A DNA stretch of 42,971 nt from a virus: IMG/VR virus record IMGVR_UViG_3300006793_000074, positions 1 through 42,971 of that record; one strand, written 5' to 3'. The position numbers and the translations under genes are program-made. A model generated the notes under the pieces. That model did no database searches. It was not told the origin of the DNA and was given only the letters and a program-made list of their open reading frames with translations. Below, one piece after another: positions 1 through 7,470 of this stretch; the stretch's first letter is position 1; the number at the start of each line of letters is the position of its first letter.

Positions 1-125
1 ATCGACATTGTGCTAGTGATAGCATGTTTGAGAATGACGATGGCTTTTTTGACAACTGGAAATACGAAGTGAACGCATTTAATGTAGTTTTCACTTCAAT
101 GAAACCGTTGTTTACCTCACAATAA
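1..125 (+). CDS. C-terminal end of an unidentified protein (partial)
   Basis: An open frame runs in from the window edge (first full codon at base 3) and stops at TAA 123-125, giving about 40 residues. The visible part is acidic then aromatic and hydrophobic, with DNWKYEVNAF near the middle, and ends in TSQ. No family motif can be recognised in so short a piece. It lies 32 bases upstream of the AAA ATPase on the same strand and may share its transcript. That it is coding rests only on the open frame and the tight spacing to the next gene. Confidence 0.45.
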   Translation, partial: RHCASDSMFENDDGFFDNWKYEVNAFNVVFTSMKPLFTSQ

Positions 126-157
126 TAAAATACCCCATTATATCTAAGGAGCGAATT

Positions 158-1204
158 ATGTCAAACTTTGTATACATTCATAAAGGTGTCCATGCTGGAA
201 AAGAAGTTAGCGGATATTTTCCGTTGGCAAAGGAAGATCCAAGTTATGGTAAGGGCGGAATGTTTCTTACTGTTGATGGAACGTTCAGGCCTACTGAGTT
301 TCCGGCTCGAAACATTCGAGTTAAAATTGAGAACGTGATGGCGTATCAGACTGCCACAGAAGAAGAAGCAATGGAGGCCCAAGAGTCTGTTTCAGCAGAC
401 TTTGTGAAGCCTAGAGCGCCGAAAGTGGTTGAAGAAACCGACGAAGAGGTTATGAATCGCATTGAAGAACGTTTCAGCATCCTTAACGAAATGACTGAAG
501 CATCCATCAACGGTGACGTCCGCGCAATGATTGTCACAGGCCCTCCGGGTGTTGGTAAGTCATACGGTGTTGAAACAACTCTCGAAAAGGCTTCACTGTT
601 TGACAAAATCAAAGGCACTCGTACGCGATACGATGTTGTAAAGGGTGCGATGACTGCTCTCGGACTGTACGCTAAACTGTACGAGTACAGCGATCGCGGT
701 AACGTGCTAGTGTTTGATGACTGTGACTCCGTGCTGTTTGATGATTTGTCGTTGAACATTCTTAAAGCGGCACTGGACTCCGGCAAACGGCGTAGAATTT
801 GTTGGAACGCTGATAGTGCTAAACTTCGGTCCGAGGGTATTCCTAACTCGTTCGACTTCCATGGTTCGGCAATCTTTATTACTAACGTAAAGTTTGAGAA
901 CGTCCGCTCTAAGAAAGTCAAGGACCATTTAGAAGCACTCCAGTCACGTTGCCACTACTTGGACCTTACACTGGACACGATGCGCGACAAGACTCTTAGA
1001 ATTAAGCAGATTGCCAAAAGTGGTGAATTGTTTAAAGGCTATAAACTGAACGACGAAGCCCAGCAAGAAGTTCTTGACTATATGGACGAAAACAAAGACA
1101 GACTGCGAGAAGTGTCGCTACGCACCGCTCTTAAGATTGGTGACTTGCGTAAACTGTCTAAAAACAACTGGAAGCGTATGGCTGAGGTTAGCATACTTAG
1201 ATAA
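158..1204 (+). CDS. AAA-family ATPase
   Basis: A 348-residue protein with a Walker A motif GPPGVGKS (about 128-135), a Walker B VLVFDD (183-188), a sensor-1-like stretch ending FITN (about 240) and an SRC tripeptide (263-265) of the kind that carries an arginine finger in AAA proteins. The first 100 residues are a phage-specific N-terminal region. The start is well supported by AAGGAG about 8 bases upstream. T4-like marine phages carry comparable single-domain AAA proteins of unknown role. SRC recalls the clamp loader gp44, but the spacing and the rest of the protein do not fit gp44 well, so I leave it as an AAA ATPase. A strong terminator follows. Confidence 0.8.
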   Translation: MSNFVYIHKGVHAGKEVSGYFPLAKEDPSYGKGGMFLTVDGTFRPTEFPARNIRVKIENVMAYQTATEEEAMEAQESVSADFVKPRAPKVVEETDEEVMNRIEERFSILNEMTEASINGDVRAMIVTGPPGVGKSYGVETTLEKASLFDKIKGTRTRYDVVKGAMTALGLYAKLYEYSDRGNVLVFDDCDSVLFDDLSLNILKAALDSGKRRRICWNADSAKLRSEGIPNSFDFHGSAIFITNVKFENVRSKKVKDHLEALQSRCHYLDLTLDTMRDKTLRIKQIAKSGELFKGYKLNDEAQQEVLDYMDENKDRLREVSLRTALKIGDLRKLSKNNWKRMAEVSILR

Positions 1205-1220
1205 CCAAAGCCACTTAGGT

Positions 1221-1247
1221 ACTTATTGCGCCGCTCCTGCGATAAGT
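1221..1247 (+). other. Intergenic RNA hairpin between ATPase and next gene
   Basis: ACTTATTGC and GCGATAAGT form a 9-bp stem (one G-U pair) around a 9-base loop in the 86-base gap after the ATPase gene. There is no T tract directly after it, so alone it is not a terminator. It lies just upstream of the terminator hairpin at 1261 and could protect the 3' end of the upstream mRNA. Confidence 0.45.
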
Positions 1248-1260
1248 AACTATAACACTC

Positions 1261-1287
1261 GGGGAGGCCTAGTGTCTCCCCTTTTTT
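1261..1287 (+). terminator. Rho-independent terminator after the AAA ATPase gene
   Basis: GGGGAG (1261-1266) pairs perfectly with CTCCCC (1276-1281) over a 9-base loop and is followed by six T (1282-1287). This is a textbook intrinsic terminator. The next gene starts at 1291, almost on top of the T tract, so that gene needs readthrough or its own promoter. Confidence 0.85.
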
Positions 1288-1290
1288 ATT

Positions 1291-2319
1291 ATGACAAAGC
1301 CTGCTAAAGTTTATATAGAAGAAAATACCATCTACTTAAAACTTCCGTTCACTATGACGGGGTTGGATAATACCGAACAGTTTAGCACGGCAGATGTCCC
1401 GCGTCGTTTATTCTCGCATGGTAAAAGTAATAAAACTGATGTTACATGGAACGTACGAAAGAAGGCATGGGCATTTAGTTTTACTGAAGATAATCTATTT
1501 TTTATTCAAAATTTTTTAGAAAGTCTTAACGTTACAAATATAGAGTATAGTGATGAAGTTTTAAAATACCAAACTGAGGTGTATAGTATAAAAAATTCTC
1601 CAGAGGAGTATAATGTAGAACTTTGCGTTGATAATGACTTAAAACCTTATATTAAAAATGCGTCAGATTCACTACTTAAATATTTAAATGATGAGCAATT
1701 AACTGATCTTTGGATGCTAATAGACAAGTCATATGAGTTAGGTTATGGTTTAAGCGACAAAGTAAAACTAATGATCGGAGATTCAGTAGAGCATGTAATG
1801 GTATCTAATAGTAGAGTCTCTCTTGGTGGTACTCTAAAAGAAAAAGAAAAGAAGTTAAAAAGTATACTAATGTATGCCTTAAAATATAACAGGCTACCGA
1901 TTGTATTCCATTCTCCAGAAAGGTTATTGTTTGGCGCAAAATCAGTTACTGGTGTGTCTAAAAGTAAGAAGCCTATCGCATTAAACCATGCAAAGGTAGT
2001 AGATCCCCAATTTGATCCGATGGTTTTTAAAGTAATAAGACAACTTATGAAAGAGGAATCAGTCGGAGAGGCAAAACGCTTTGGTAAGAAAGATTGCTTA
2101 GTATACTATTCACATACAGCACAAGACTTGATCGAAAGCGAAATAAATCCTCAGATAATATTTTTTACCAGAATGGTCAATGAAAGAACATTTAATATAT
2201 TTCTTGACCATATACCAAAAGTGTGTTATTATAATACTGTAAACTCTCCCCTCGACGAAGAAAGTAATAGATTATTAATGGAACTAGGACCTGGCAACGA
2301 ATATTATGCCAAAATGTAA
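1291..2319 (+). CDS. Unknown protein encoded immediately before UvsW
   Basis: A 342-residue protein with no motif I can name confidently. The first 80 residues contain a WNVRKKAWAF-like stretch resembling the small N-terminal substrate-binding domains that precede SF2/SNF2 helicase cores, but no Walker A or DEAD-type motif follows. The rest is mixed alpha/beta. Its 3' end overlaps the start of uvsW by 14 bases, so the two are translationally coupled and probably act together. A degenerate or partner subunit of the UvsW system is possible but is inference. The start codon lies 4 bases after a terminator T tract and no clear ribosome-binding site is visible. Confidence 0.65.
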   Translation: MTKPAKVYIEENTIYLKLPFTMTGLDNTEQFSTADVPRRLFSHGKSNKTDVTWNVRKKAWAFSFTEDNLFFIQNFLESLNVTNIEYSDEVLKYQTEVYSIKNSPEEYNVELCVDNDLKPYIKNASDSLLKYLNDEQLTDLWMLIDKSYELGYGLSDKVKLMIGDSVEHVMVSNSRVSLGGTLKEKEKKLKSILMYALKYNRLPIVFHSPERLLFGAKSVTGVSKSKKPIALNHAKVVDPQFDPMVFKVIRQLMKEESVGEAKRFGKKDCLVYYSHTAQDLIESEINPQIIFFTRMVNERTFNIFLDHIPKVCYYNTVNSPLDEESNRLLMELGPGNEYYAKM

Positions 2320-3757
2320 ATTATATTTAAAAGACGAAGTTAACTGTAAGTTTGAAGGATTAGACTTGCTCGAAAGAAGAAAACTAGTCGAAAAATTTAA
2401 GTTTGATATTCCCCACGCACGTTTTATGCCAGCAGTACGTTTAGGACGCTGGGACGGTAAAGCGTCTTTCTTTAATCTTGGCGGTAGCACTTATACAAAT
2501 CTACTTGGTGAGATACTGCCACTGTTAGACAGTTATAAGATAGAACTTATAGACTATAGAAATCCCATAGAGTTAAACTTTGACAAAGTAACTGCTGAAA
2601 GTTACAGTCATGTAACATGGCCCGAGGGACATACACACGAAGGGAAACCTATCGTTTTGCGTGACTACCAAATAGATGTTATTAATCGCTTTTTAGAAAA
2701 CCCACAGTCCATACAAGAAGTAGCAACAGGCGCAGGTAAAACACTTATTACTGCCGCACTTAGTAATGTTTGTGAGAAGTATGGACGCACTATTGTTATT
2801 GTTCCAAACAAAAGCCTTGTAACGCAGACAGAAGAGGACTACATAAACTTAGGACTTGACGTGGGTGTGTTTTATGGCGATAGAAAAGAGTATGGCAGAA
2901 CGCATACTATTTGTACTTGGCAGAGTTTAAACATACTTACAAAGAAAACTCGCAACGCCCAAGTAGACATTACTATCGAAGACTTTATCGAAGGTGTAGT
3001 GTGCATTATGGTAGACGAAGTACATATGAGTAAAGCGGATGTGCTGAAACAATTACTAACGCAACAGTTTGCCCACGTGCCTATACGTTGGGGATTAACA
3101 GGCACAATACCAAAAGAACAATATGAATGGATGTCACTGAAAGTCAGCATTGGCGATGTAGTAAACAGAATTGCAGCCGCAGATCTACAAGATAAAGGTG
3201 TTTTAGCCAACTGTCACGTTAATATAGTACAACTTAATGACTACGGAGAATATAATAACTATCAGAGTGAATTAAAATATCTTCTTAACGATGAGGGTAG
3301 ACTTGATTACATAAGTGGTTTCATTGACAATGTTAAAGAAAGTGGAAATACTTTAATACTTGTTGATAGAATTAGTGCTGGCAAATCATTGGAAAGTAAA
3401 ATTGATAATAGTGTTTTTGTTAGCGGGTCAACAAAAGCAGATGAAAGAAAAGAACATTATGATGATGTTAAAACTTCTGATGCTAAAATTATTATAGCAA
3501 CATATGGCGTTGCGGCAGTTGGCATTAACATACCGCGTATCTTTAATCTAGTATTACTGGAACCTGGAAAGAGTTTTGTGAGAGTGATACAGAGTATTGG
3601 ACGTGGTATACGTAAAGCAGAAGATAAAGATTTTGTACAGATATGGGATATTACTAGTACGTGTAAATATGCTAAAAGACACTTAACAAAAAGAAAGTCT
3701 TTTTACAGGGAAGCGGAGTATCCATTTACAGTCGAAAAAATTAAATGGCAAGGATAA
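2306..3757 (+). CDS. uvsW: UvsW-type SF2 DNA helicase
   Basis: A 483-residue superfamily 2 helicase, close to the length of T4 UvsW. Visible motifs are the LRDYQ Q-type motif (about 118), Walker A ATGAGKT (140-146), DEVH box (237-240), motif III GLTGT (263-267) and a motif VI QSIGRGIRK near residue 435. The N-terminal 90 residues, including RLGRWDGK, match the small DNA-binding domain of UvsW. In T4, UvsW unwinds branched DNA and R-loops and helps switch origin-dependent replication to recombination-dependent replication. The gene overlaps the upstream unknown by 14 bases and is followed 13 bases later by a coiled-coil protein. Confidence 0.92.
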   Translation: MPKCKLYLKDEVNCKFEGLDLLERRKLVEKFKFDIPHARFMPAVRLGRWDGKASFFNLGGSTYTNLLGEILPLLDSYKIELIDYRNPIELNFDKVTAESYSHVTWPEGHTHEGKPIVLRDYQIDVINRFLENPQSIQEVATGAGKTLITAALSNVCEKYGRTIVIVPNKSLVTQTEEDYINLGLDVGVFYGDRKEYGRTHTICTWQSLNILTKKTRNAQVDITIEDFIEGVVCIMVDEVHMSKADVLKQLLTQQFAHVPIRWGLTGTIPKEQYEWMSLKVSIGDVVNRIAAADLQDKGVLANCHVNIVQLNDYGEYNNYQSELKYLLNDEGRLDYISGFIDNVKESGNTLILVDRISAGKSLESKIDNSVFVSGSTKADERKEHYDDVKTSDAKIIIATYGVAAVGINIPRIFNLVLLEPGKSFVRVIQSIGRGIRKAEDKDFVQIWDITSTCKYAKRHLTKRKSFYREAEYPFTVEKIKWQG

Positions 3758-3770
3758 TAAATAATAAGCA

Positions 3771-4250
3771 ATGAGTTCACAAGTTAGCGATCTTTATAAA
3801 AAGTATAATGACCTGGTCGACCAGTTTAATGATCTAAAAAAAGCAAACAAAGATATATTAGACCAGGTTGACAAAGTCAAACTAGAAAATAAAGATTTAC
3901 AATCCGAAATTATATTACTAGTAAAGCAAATGGCTACACTAGAAAAACTTGTTCATACAAAGTATATGAACTCTGGTCCCGGTGCTCCTGCTCCTAAAGC
4001 ATATGAGGTAAATTACGATGACGCCGGAAATCCACAAAAACCAATTTATCAACCACGGATCATGAGTGGAAAAAAACAGGCAGATATGTTAAAAAAGCCA
4101 CAGTCCAAAGACAGATCTCACCAATATTATGTAGTTAATCCGCGAACAAAGCAAATAGTAAGAAATCCAGATTATCACAAACCCCGTGACAATGACCCAG
4201 TAGATACACAAGATCATGATGATTTTGGTGATGATGACGTACCATTTTAA
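3771..4250 (+). CDS. Coiled-coil protein with an SSB-like acidic C-terminal tip
   Basis: A 159-residue protein in two parts. Residues 4-65 are rich in K, D, E and L at heptad spacing and should form a coiled coil. After a Pro/Gly/Ala-rich stretch the chain becomes polar and probably disordered, and it ends in DDFGDDDVPF. Bacterial SSB proteins end in DDDIPF or close variants; that tip is the docking peptide for RecQ, RecO, PriA, exonuclease I and others. No OB-fold is evident, so this is not an SSB. The gene directly follows uvsW, which fits a recruiting role at replication or recombination sites. Family unknown. Confidence 0.7.
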   Translation: MSSQVSDLYKKYNDLVDQFNDLKKANKDILDQVDKVKLENKDLQSEIILLVKQMATLEKLVHTKYMNSGPGAPAPKAYEVNYDDAGNPQKPIYQPRIMSGKKQADMLKKPQSKDRSHQYYVVNPRTKQIVRNPDYHKPRDNDPVDTQDHDDFGDDDVPF

Positions 4251-4271
4251 AATTTTAAAAGAGAAAAATCA

Positions 4272-4772
4272 ATGAGAATATTAACGTTAGACAACGAAGC
4301 CTATGCTATGAATACAATGCCTGAAAAGGTAGATGATGTGAGATTTTGTATTCTTGATAACAGTAATCCAGCCGACGCAGATTACTTTTTTATACCACTT
4401 ATCTTTTTAGAGTCCTTCAATGCTCCTGCGGTGGTAATTAAACTTGGCGATCATAAGATTGCTATGCCTGTAGATTGGCATGTGGTAGTAGGCAGTCCAG
4501 AAGTCGGAGATCTTGAAGTGCTTCCACTTACAAGTGTCAATGACAGAGGATTTGAAGCGTTTATGTATAATCCACTAAGTGGTTATATGCATAGTTACAA
4601 GGAAATTGATATTGTCGACATTTACACTGAAGTTAAGTGGTACTTTCCAAAACTTAAAACTGGACAACTACTTTGCGTTCCACTACATGATGGACCTAAA
4701 CCACAGTGTGCTTACTTTGTGAGTGAGATTAATAAGCAATCCGAAATTATTGACGTTACTCAAGTAATGTAA
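4272..4772 (+). CDS. Conserved-looking phage protein of unknown function
   Basis: A 166-residue soluble protein of mixed alpha/beta character with no recognised catalytic motif, signal peptide or membrane segment. It starts at ATG 14 bases after a GAGAAAAA purine stretch. Its last base A is shared with the ATG of the next gene (TAATG junction), so the two are translationally coupled. The interior is hydrophobic and regular (for example MPVDWHVVVGSPEVGD), suggesting one compact domain. No function can be given. Confidence 0.65.
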   Translation: MRILTLDNEAYAMNTMPEKVDDVRFCILDNSNPADADYFFIPLIFLESFNAPAVVIKLGDHKIAMPVDWHVVVGSPEVGDLEVLPLTSVNDRGFEAFMYNPLSGYMHSYKEIDIVDIYTEVKWYFPKLKTGQLLCVPLHDGPKPQCAYFVSEINKQSEIIDVTQVM

Positions 4773-5053
4773 TGGATAAAATAATAGAGTTTTGGAAAGA
4801 ATCGTACTATAGCGATAAGATAGCATTTGTATATGAACTTATAAGTTTTGTTTTTACGGTCTTTGCTAGTTTAAATTTAGCACTTACAGCAGATGAACCT
4901 AATATGCTATTAGTATATCCCGGCTTTCTTGTAGGATCAATAACAGGCATTTATGCATACTATAGACGCAAACTTGCTTGGCCAGTATTGCTTACAGGTT
5001 ACTTTGCTGTTGTAAATGTAATAGGAATAGGTGTAGCGGCAGGCTGGTGGTGA
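4772..5053 (+). CDS. Small membrane protein with about three helices
   Basis: A 93-residue protein with hydrophobic segments at about 18-38, 46-63 and 70-90, separated by short charged loops (YYRRK around 64-68). The size and spacing recall truncated PnuC-type transporters and other small phage inner-membrane proteins, but no diagnostic motif is present. It starts on the last base of the previous gene and its TGA stop overlaps a GTG start for the next gene (GTGA), so it sits in a tightly coupled cluster. Location in the inner membrane is predicted; function unknown. Confidence 0.6.
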   Translation: MDKIIEFWKESYYSDKIAFVYELISFVFTVFASLNLALTADEPNMLLVYPGFLVGSITGIYAYYRRKLAWPVLLTGYFAVVNVIGIGVAAGWW

Positions 5054-5577
5054 AAGCGTTAGTAATAGGCAATGGCGAAAGCCGTAAGCAAATAGATTTA
5101 AACTTGTTTAAACGCGACGAGTGGGAAATATATGGTTGCAATGCGTTATATAGAGAGTTTGTTCCGGACCATTTAGTAATACTTGACTCACCAATGCGAG
5201 AAGAGTTTGAGCAAAGTAGTGTTAAAATAGCAAATGTTCATTATATAGAGAATATATCCGAGTATGAACCTATGATGAATTCGGGTGTAATAGCAATATT
5301 AATAGCAATGCGAACGCATAGCGAAATACACTTAGTCGGGTTCGACCTAGAAGATAGTGGTGGTAGAGTAAATAATATATACAACGACACAGAAAATTAT
5401 TATAATAGTAATAAAGAATCCGGTGGTTTTATTATCGAACAATATAACATTAAAGCAGTTTGTAATAGATTTAACGGCAAAATAATTAGAGTTGCTGATA
5501 ACAATCCTTTTGAACTTGACAAATACGTAGAAAATGTTACAATAAAAGAGTACGTAAAAGGATTTAAGAATGGCTAA
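5050..5577 (+). CDS. Rossmann-like protein, possibly related to DUF115/MptE-type proteins
   Basis: I choose GTG 5050, which overlaps the upstream TGA as GTGA, giving 175 residues; longer readings extend into the membrane-protein gene. The protein opens (V)KALVIGNGESRKQID, a beta strand with a GNGES loop, then WEIYGCNALYREFVPDHLVILD. This layout of a glycine-rich loop, an acidic strand end and GVIAILIAM later is seen in small phage Rossmann-like proteins related to the DUF115/MptE superfamily (nucleotide- or sugar-binding). The substrate is unknown. It overlaps the next gene by 8 bases. Confidence 0.65.
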   Translation: MKALVIGNGESRKQIDLNLFKRDEWEIYGCNALYREFVPDHLVILDSPMREEFEQSSVKIANVHYIENISEYEPMMNSGVIAILIAMRTHSEIHLVGFDLEDSGGRVNNIYNDTENYYNSNKESGGFIIEQYNIKAVCNRFNGKIIRVADNNPFELDKYVENVTIKEYVKGFKNG

Positions 5578-6037
5578 ACCATCAGTGCTACCGTTATATG
5601 AAGTGTTTAACGCAATAGATAAGAAAGACTATCGCTGGTATAAATCATTAAGCAAAGAAAAGCAAAAGGCATTTAGCCCTTATCTACAACTTAAATATTC
5701 CGCAAGTGCAACAGGCTCCAATGAATTACAAGAGTATATGGTTCGCGCAACTAATAATGGATTAAACATTAACTTTTGGGAAGTAAGTAAGCATCCCGAC
5801 TTAACTTACAAAATACTTTGCGCTATCAATCCTGGCATTGGGAAGTTTCAACGCAAGTATCTAACAATGAAAAAAGAAACAAAGGATAATAAGAAAACTA
5901 AGTTTCTTAAAGAGATATACCCAACTTGGAAACTTAGTGATATTGAAGCATATGCCCAAATGTGCGATAAAAAAGAACTTAAAAAATTAGCAATTGATCA
6001 TGGATACGACGACAAGTCAATCAAAGAGTGGTTATGA
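5570..6037 (+). CDS. 62: gp62-like clamp-loader small subunit (probable)
   Basis: A 155-residue all-helical protein. An N-terminal NAIDKKDYRWY stretch, a SPYLQLKYSAS block, a central basic patch (KFQRKYLTMKK) and a C-terminal LSDIEAYAQMCDKKELKKLA element resemble, in order and size, gp62 of T4-like marine phages. gp62 is the non-ATPase subunit that, with gp44, loads the gp45 sliding clamp. gp44 and gp45 are not in this window. It starts inside the end of the upstream gene and its last 38 bases overlap the zinc-finger gene. The assignment rests on remembered family pattern, so confidence is moderate. Confidence 0.55.
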   Translation: MAKPSVLPLYEVFNAIDKKDYRWYKSLSKEKQKAFSPYLQLKYSASATGSNELQEYMVRATNNGLNINFWEVSKHPDLTYKILCAINPGIGKFQRKYLTMKKETKDNKKTKFLKEIYPTWKLSDIEAYAQMCDKKELKKLAIDHGYDDKSIKEWL

Positions 6038-6701
6038 ATGTAAGTACTGCAACAGAAGTTTCGCTAGAGAAAAAACACTAGCGGCTCATGTATGTGAGCA
6101 AAAGCGCAGACATTTACAGAAAGACGAAAAGCACGTACAAATAGGTATGATTGCTTATAGGCGATTCTATGAACTGACACAAGGGTCTGCAAACTTTAAA
6201 GATTATCAGCATTTTGCTAGTAGCCAATATTATAATGCGTTCGTAAAGTTTGGCAAACACATTATGAGCATCAATGCTATTAACCCAGACTTCTTTATTG
6301 ATTATGTTATTAAAAGTAATACTAAATTAGATAATTGGTGTAAAGACTCTGTATATGAAGATTACTTATTGCCGTATATTAAAACAGAAAATGCTAGAGA
6401 CGCTTTAGAGCGTAGTATACTCAATATGGAGAACTGGGCAAATAATAATAACTCTGTGTTTAATCATTTCTTTAGGTATGTGAGTTTTAACAAAGCAGTG
6501 GCATTAATACGCAACGGCAAAATAAGTCCTTGGACAATATATCACAGTGAAACGGGTATGGATATGTTGTCTAAGATGAGTGATGAGCAGTTAGGATTAA
6601 TAAACGAATTCATTGATCCTGTTTATTGGAGTAAAAGATTTGAAGCATTCCCAGCAGACGTCGAATGGGTTAAACACATTTTAAGTGAAGCAAAAATATA
6701 G
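6000..6701 (+). CDS. Zinc-finger protein of unknown function
   Basis: ATG 6000 is the most likely start; a TTG six bases earlier is possible. The first 40 residues hold a C2H2-like finger: C14, C17, then H30 and either C32 or H38 (CKYCNRSF then AAHVC). The remaining roughly 190 residues are helical and soluble with no nuclease or polymerase motif that I recognise. Small single-finger proteins of this type occur among T4-like marine phage replication genes. Nucleic-acid binding is likely and the target unknown. It overlaps the gp62-like gene by 38 bases, which supports co-translation. Confidence 0.7.
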   Translation: MDTTTSQSKSGYECKYCNRSFAREKTLAAHVCEQKRRHLQKDEKHVQIGMIAYRRFYELTQGSANFKDYQHFASSQYYNAFVKFGKHIMSINAINPDFFIDYVIKSNTKLDNWCKDSVYEDYLLPYIKTENARDALERSILNMENWANNNNSVFNHFFRYVSFNKAVALIRNGKISPWTIYHSETGMDMLSKMSDEQLGLINEFIDPVYWSKRFEAFPADVEWVKHILSEAKI

Positions 6702-6710
6702 GAGAAAATA

Positions 6711-6893
6711 ATGACAGACAATGTAGTAGATTTTGATATAAGATTATTAAGAAAAAGACATAAAGAACTAGACAGCATGATTTGGGAACTGGAGGGGCAA
6801 GATCTTGCCGAAACTCATGTCAGACTGACGGAACTTAAAAAGGAAAAGTTACATCTTAAAGATAAAATAGCATTTATGGAAAAAACTGGATAA
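6711..6893 (+). CDS. Small DUF465/YdcH-like helical protein
   Basis: A 60-residue protein with a good ribosome-binding site (AGGAG, 8-9 bases before ATG). It contains LRKRHKELD near the start and LKKEKLHLKDKI near the end, the two signature helices of DUF465/YdcH proteins, which are about 55-75 residues long, form helical hairpins and are common in proteobacteria. The function of that family is unclear. Acquisition from a bacterial host is plausible. It sits between the zinc-finger gene and the DnaE-like gene with spacers of 9 and 4 bases. Confidence 0.6.
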   Translation: MTDNVVDFDIRLLRKRHKELDSMIWELEGQDLAETHVRLTELKKEKLHLKDKIAFMEKTG

Positions 6894-6897
6894 TAAA

Positions 6898-7470
6898 ATG
6901 AGTAAGGTTAATTTTGACATTGACATAGACTTGGCTGATAGAAGCAAAGTTCTCAATGCAATGCCTAACCATACACCTGCGGGCATTATACGTAATAACA
7001 CTTTAATAAAGCATAATACTGGTGTTTACTTTACAGATGTTCCAATGGATCCTATAAAAGGAGTATGCTCGCTCGACCACAAGGATGCGGAAGAGCGAGG
7101 ATACGTTAAGTTGGATTTACTTAATGTTAACTTATATAACCAAGTACAGAGCGAAGAACATTTAATTGATCTAATGTTTACAGAACCTCCGTGGGAAAGA
7201 CTTGCTGAGAAAGAATACACCGAGCAGATTATACATATTGGCAATCATTATGAACTAGTAAAGCAAATGATGCCGGATAGTATTCCTAGAATGGCGATGT
7301 TTTTGGCAGTAATACGCCCTGCTAAACGCTATCTAGCAAATAGAACGTGGAAGGAAATAGGACAAGAAGTTTGGACAGTACCAAATGATTCTAATGCGTA
7401 TTATTTTAAGAAAAGCCACTCTGTGGGCTACGCACACTTAGTAGTTGTGCATATGAATCTATTGAGATAG
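6898..7470 (+). CDS. Short protein with DnaE-palm-like motifs
   Basis: A 190-residue protein with FDIDIDLADR at 6-15, HNTGVYFTDVP at about 39-49 and EERGYVKLDLLNV at about 66-78. In bacterial DNA polymerase III alpha (DnaE/PolC) a PDIDIDF..R strand is followed by an H..GVV..P element and then by an E.GLLKMDFLGL element in the same order. The similarity is read by eye; a full polymerase would need over 1000 residues, so this cannot be one. It could be a non-catalytic derivative. Its last 12 bases overlap the 3' end of the convergent minus-strand gene. Confidence 0.6.
   Translation: MSKVNFDIDIDLADRSKVLNAMPNHTPAGIIRNNTLIKHNTGVYFTDVPMDPIKGVCSLDHKDAEERGYVKLDLLNVNLYNQVQSEEHLIDLMFTEPPWERLAEKEYTEQIIHIGNHYELVKQMMPDSIPRMAMFLAVIRPAKRYLANRTWKEIGQEVWTVPNDSNAYYFKKSHSVGYAHLVVVHMNLLR

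Noticed and set aside
346-921. 191-residue minus-strand open frame inside the AAA ATPase gene
   Set aside because: It lies wholly under a gene with clear Walker motifs and a ribosome-binding site, and shows no recognisable protein features.
158-1204. AAA ATPase as clamp loader gp44
   Set aside because: Walker A and an SRC tripeptide are present, but the Walker B context, N-terminal domain and C-terminal region do not look like gp44, and gp45 is not nearby.
1074-1307. 77-residue open frame running through the ATPase terminator
   Set aside because: It crosses a strong terminator and overlaps two genes in another frame; no start signal.
2204-2232. Promoter TTGACC-17-TATTAT before uvsW
   Set aside because: It lies inside the upstream coding sequence and has three mismatches; in AT-rich DNA this is weak evidence, so it was not listed.
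5994-5999. TTG start six bases before the zinc-finger ATG
   Set aside because: ATG 6000 is the stronger codon, and neither has a clear ribosome-binding site; the difference is two residues.
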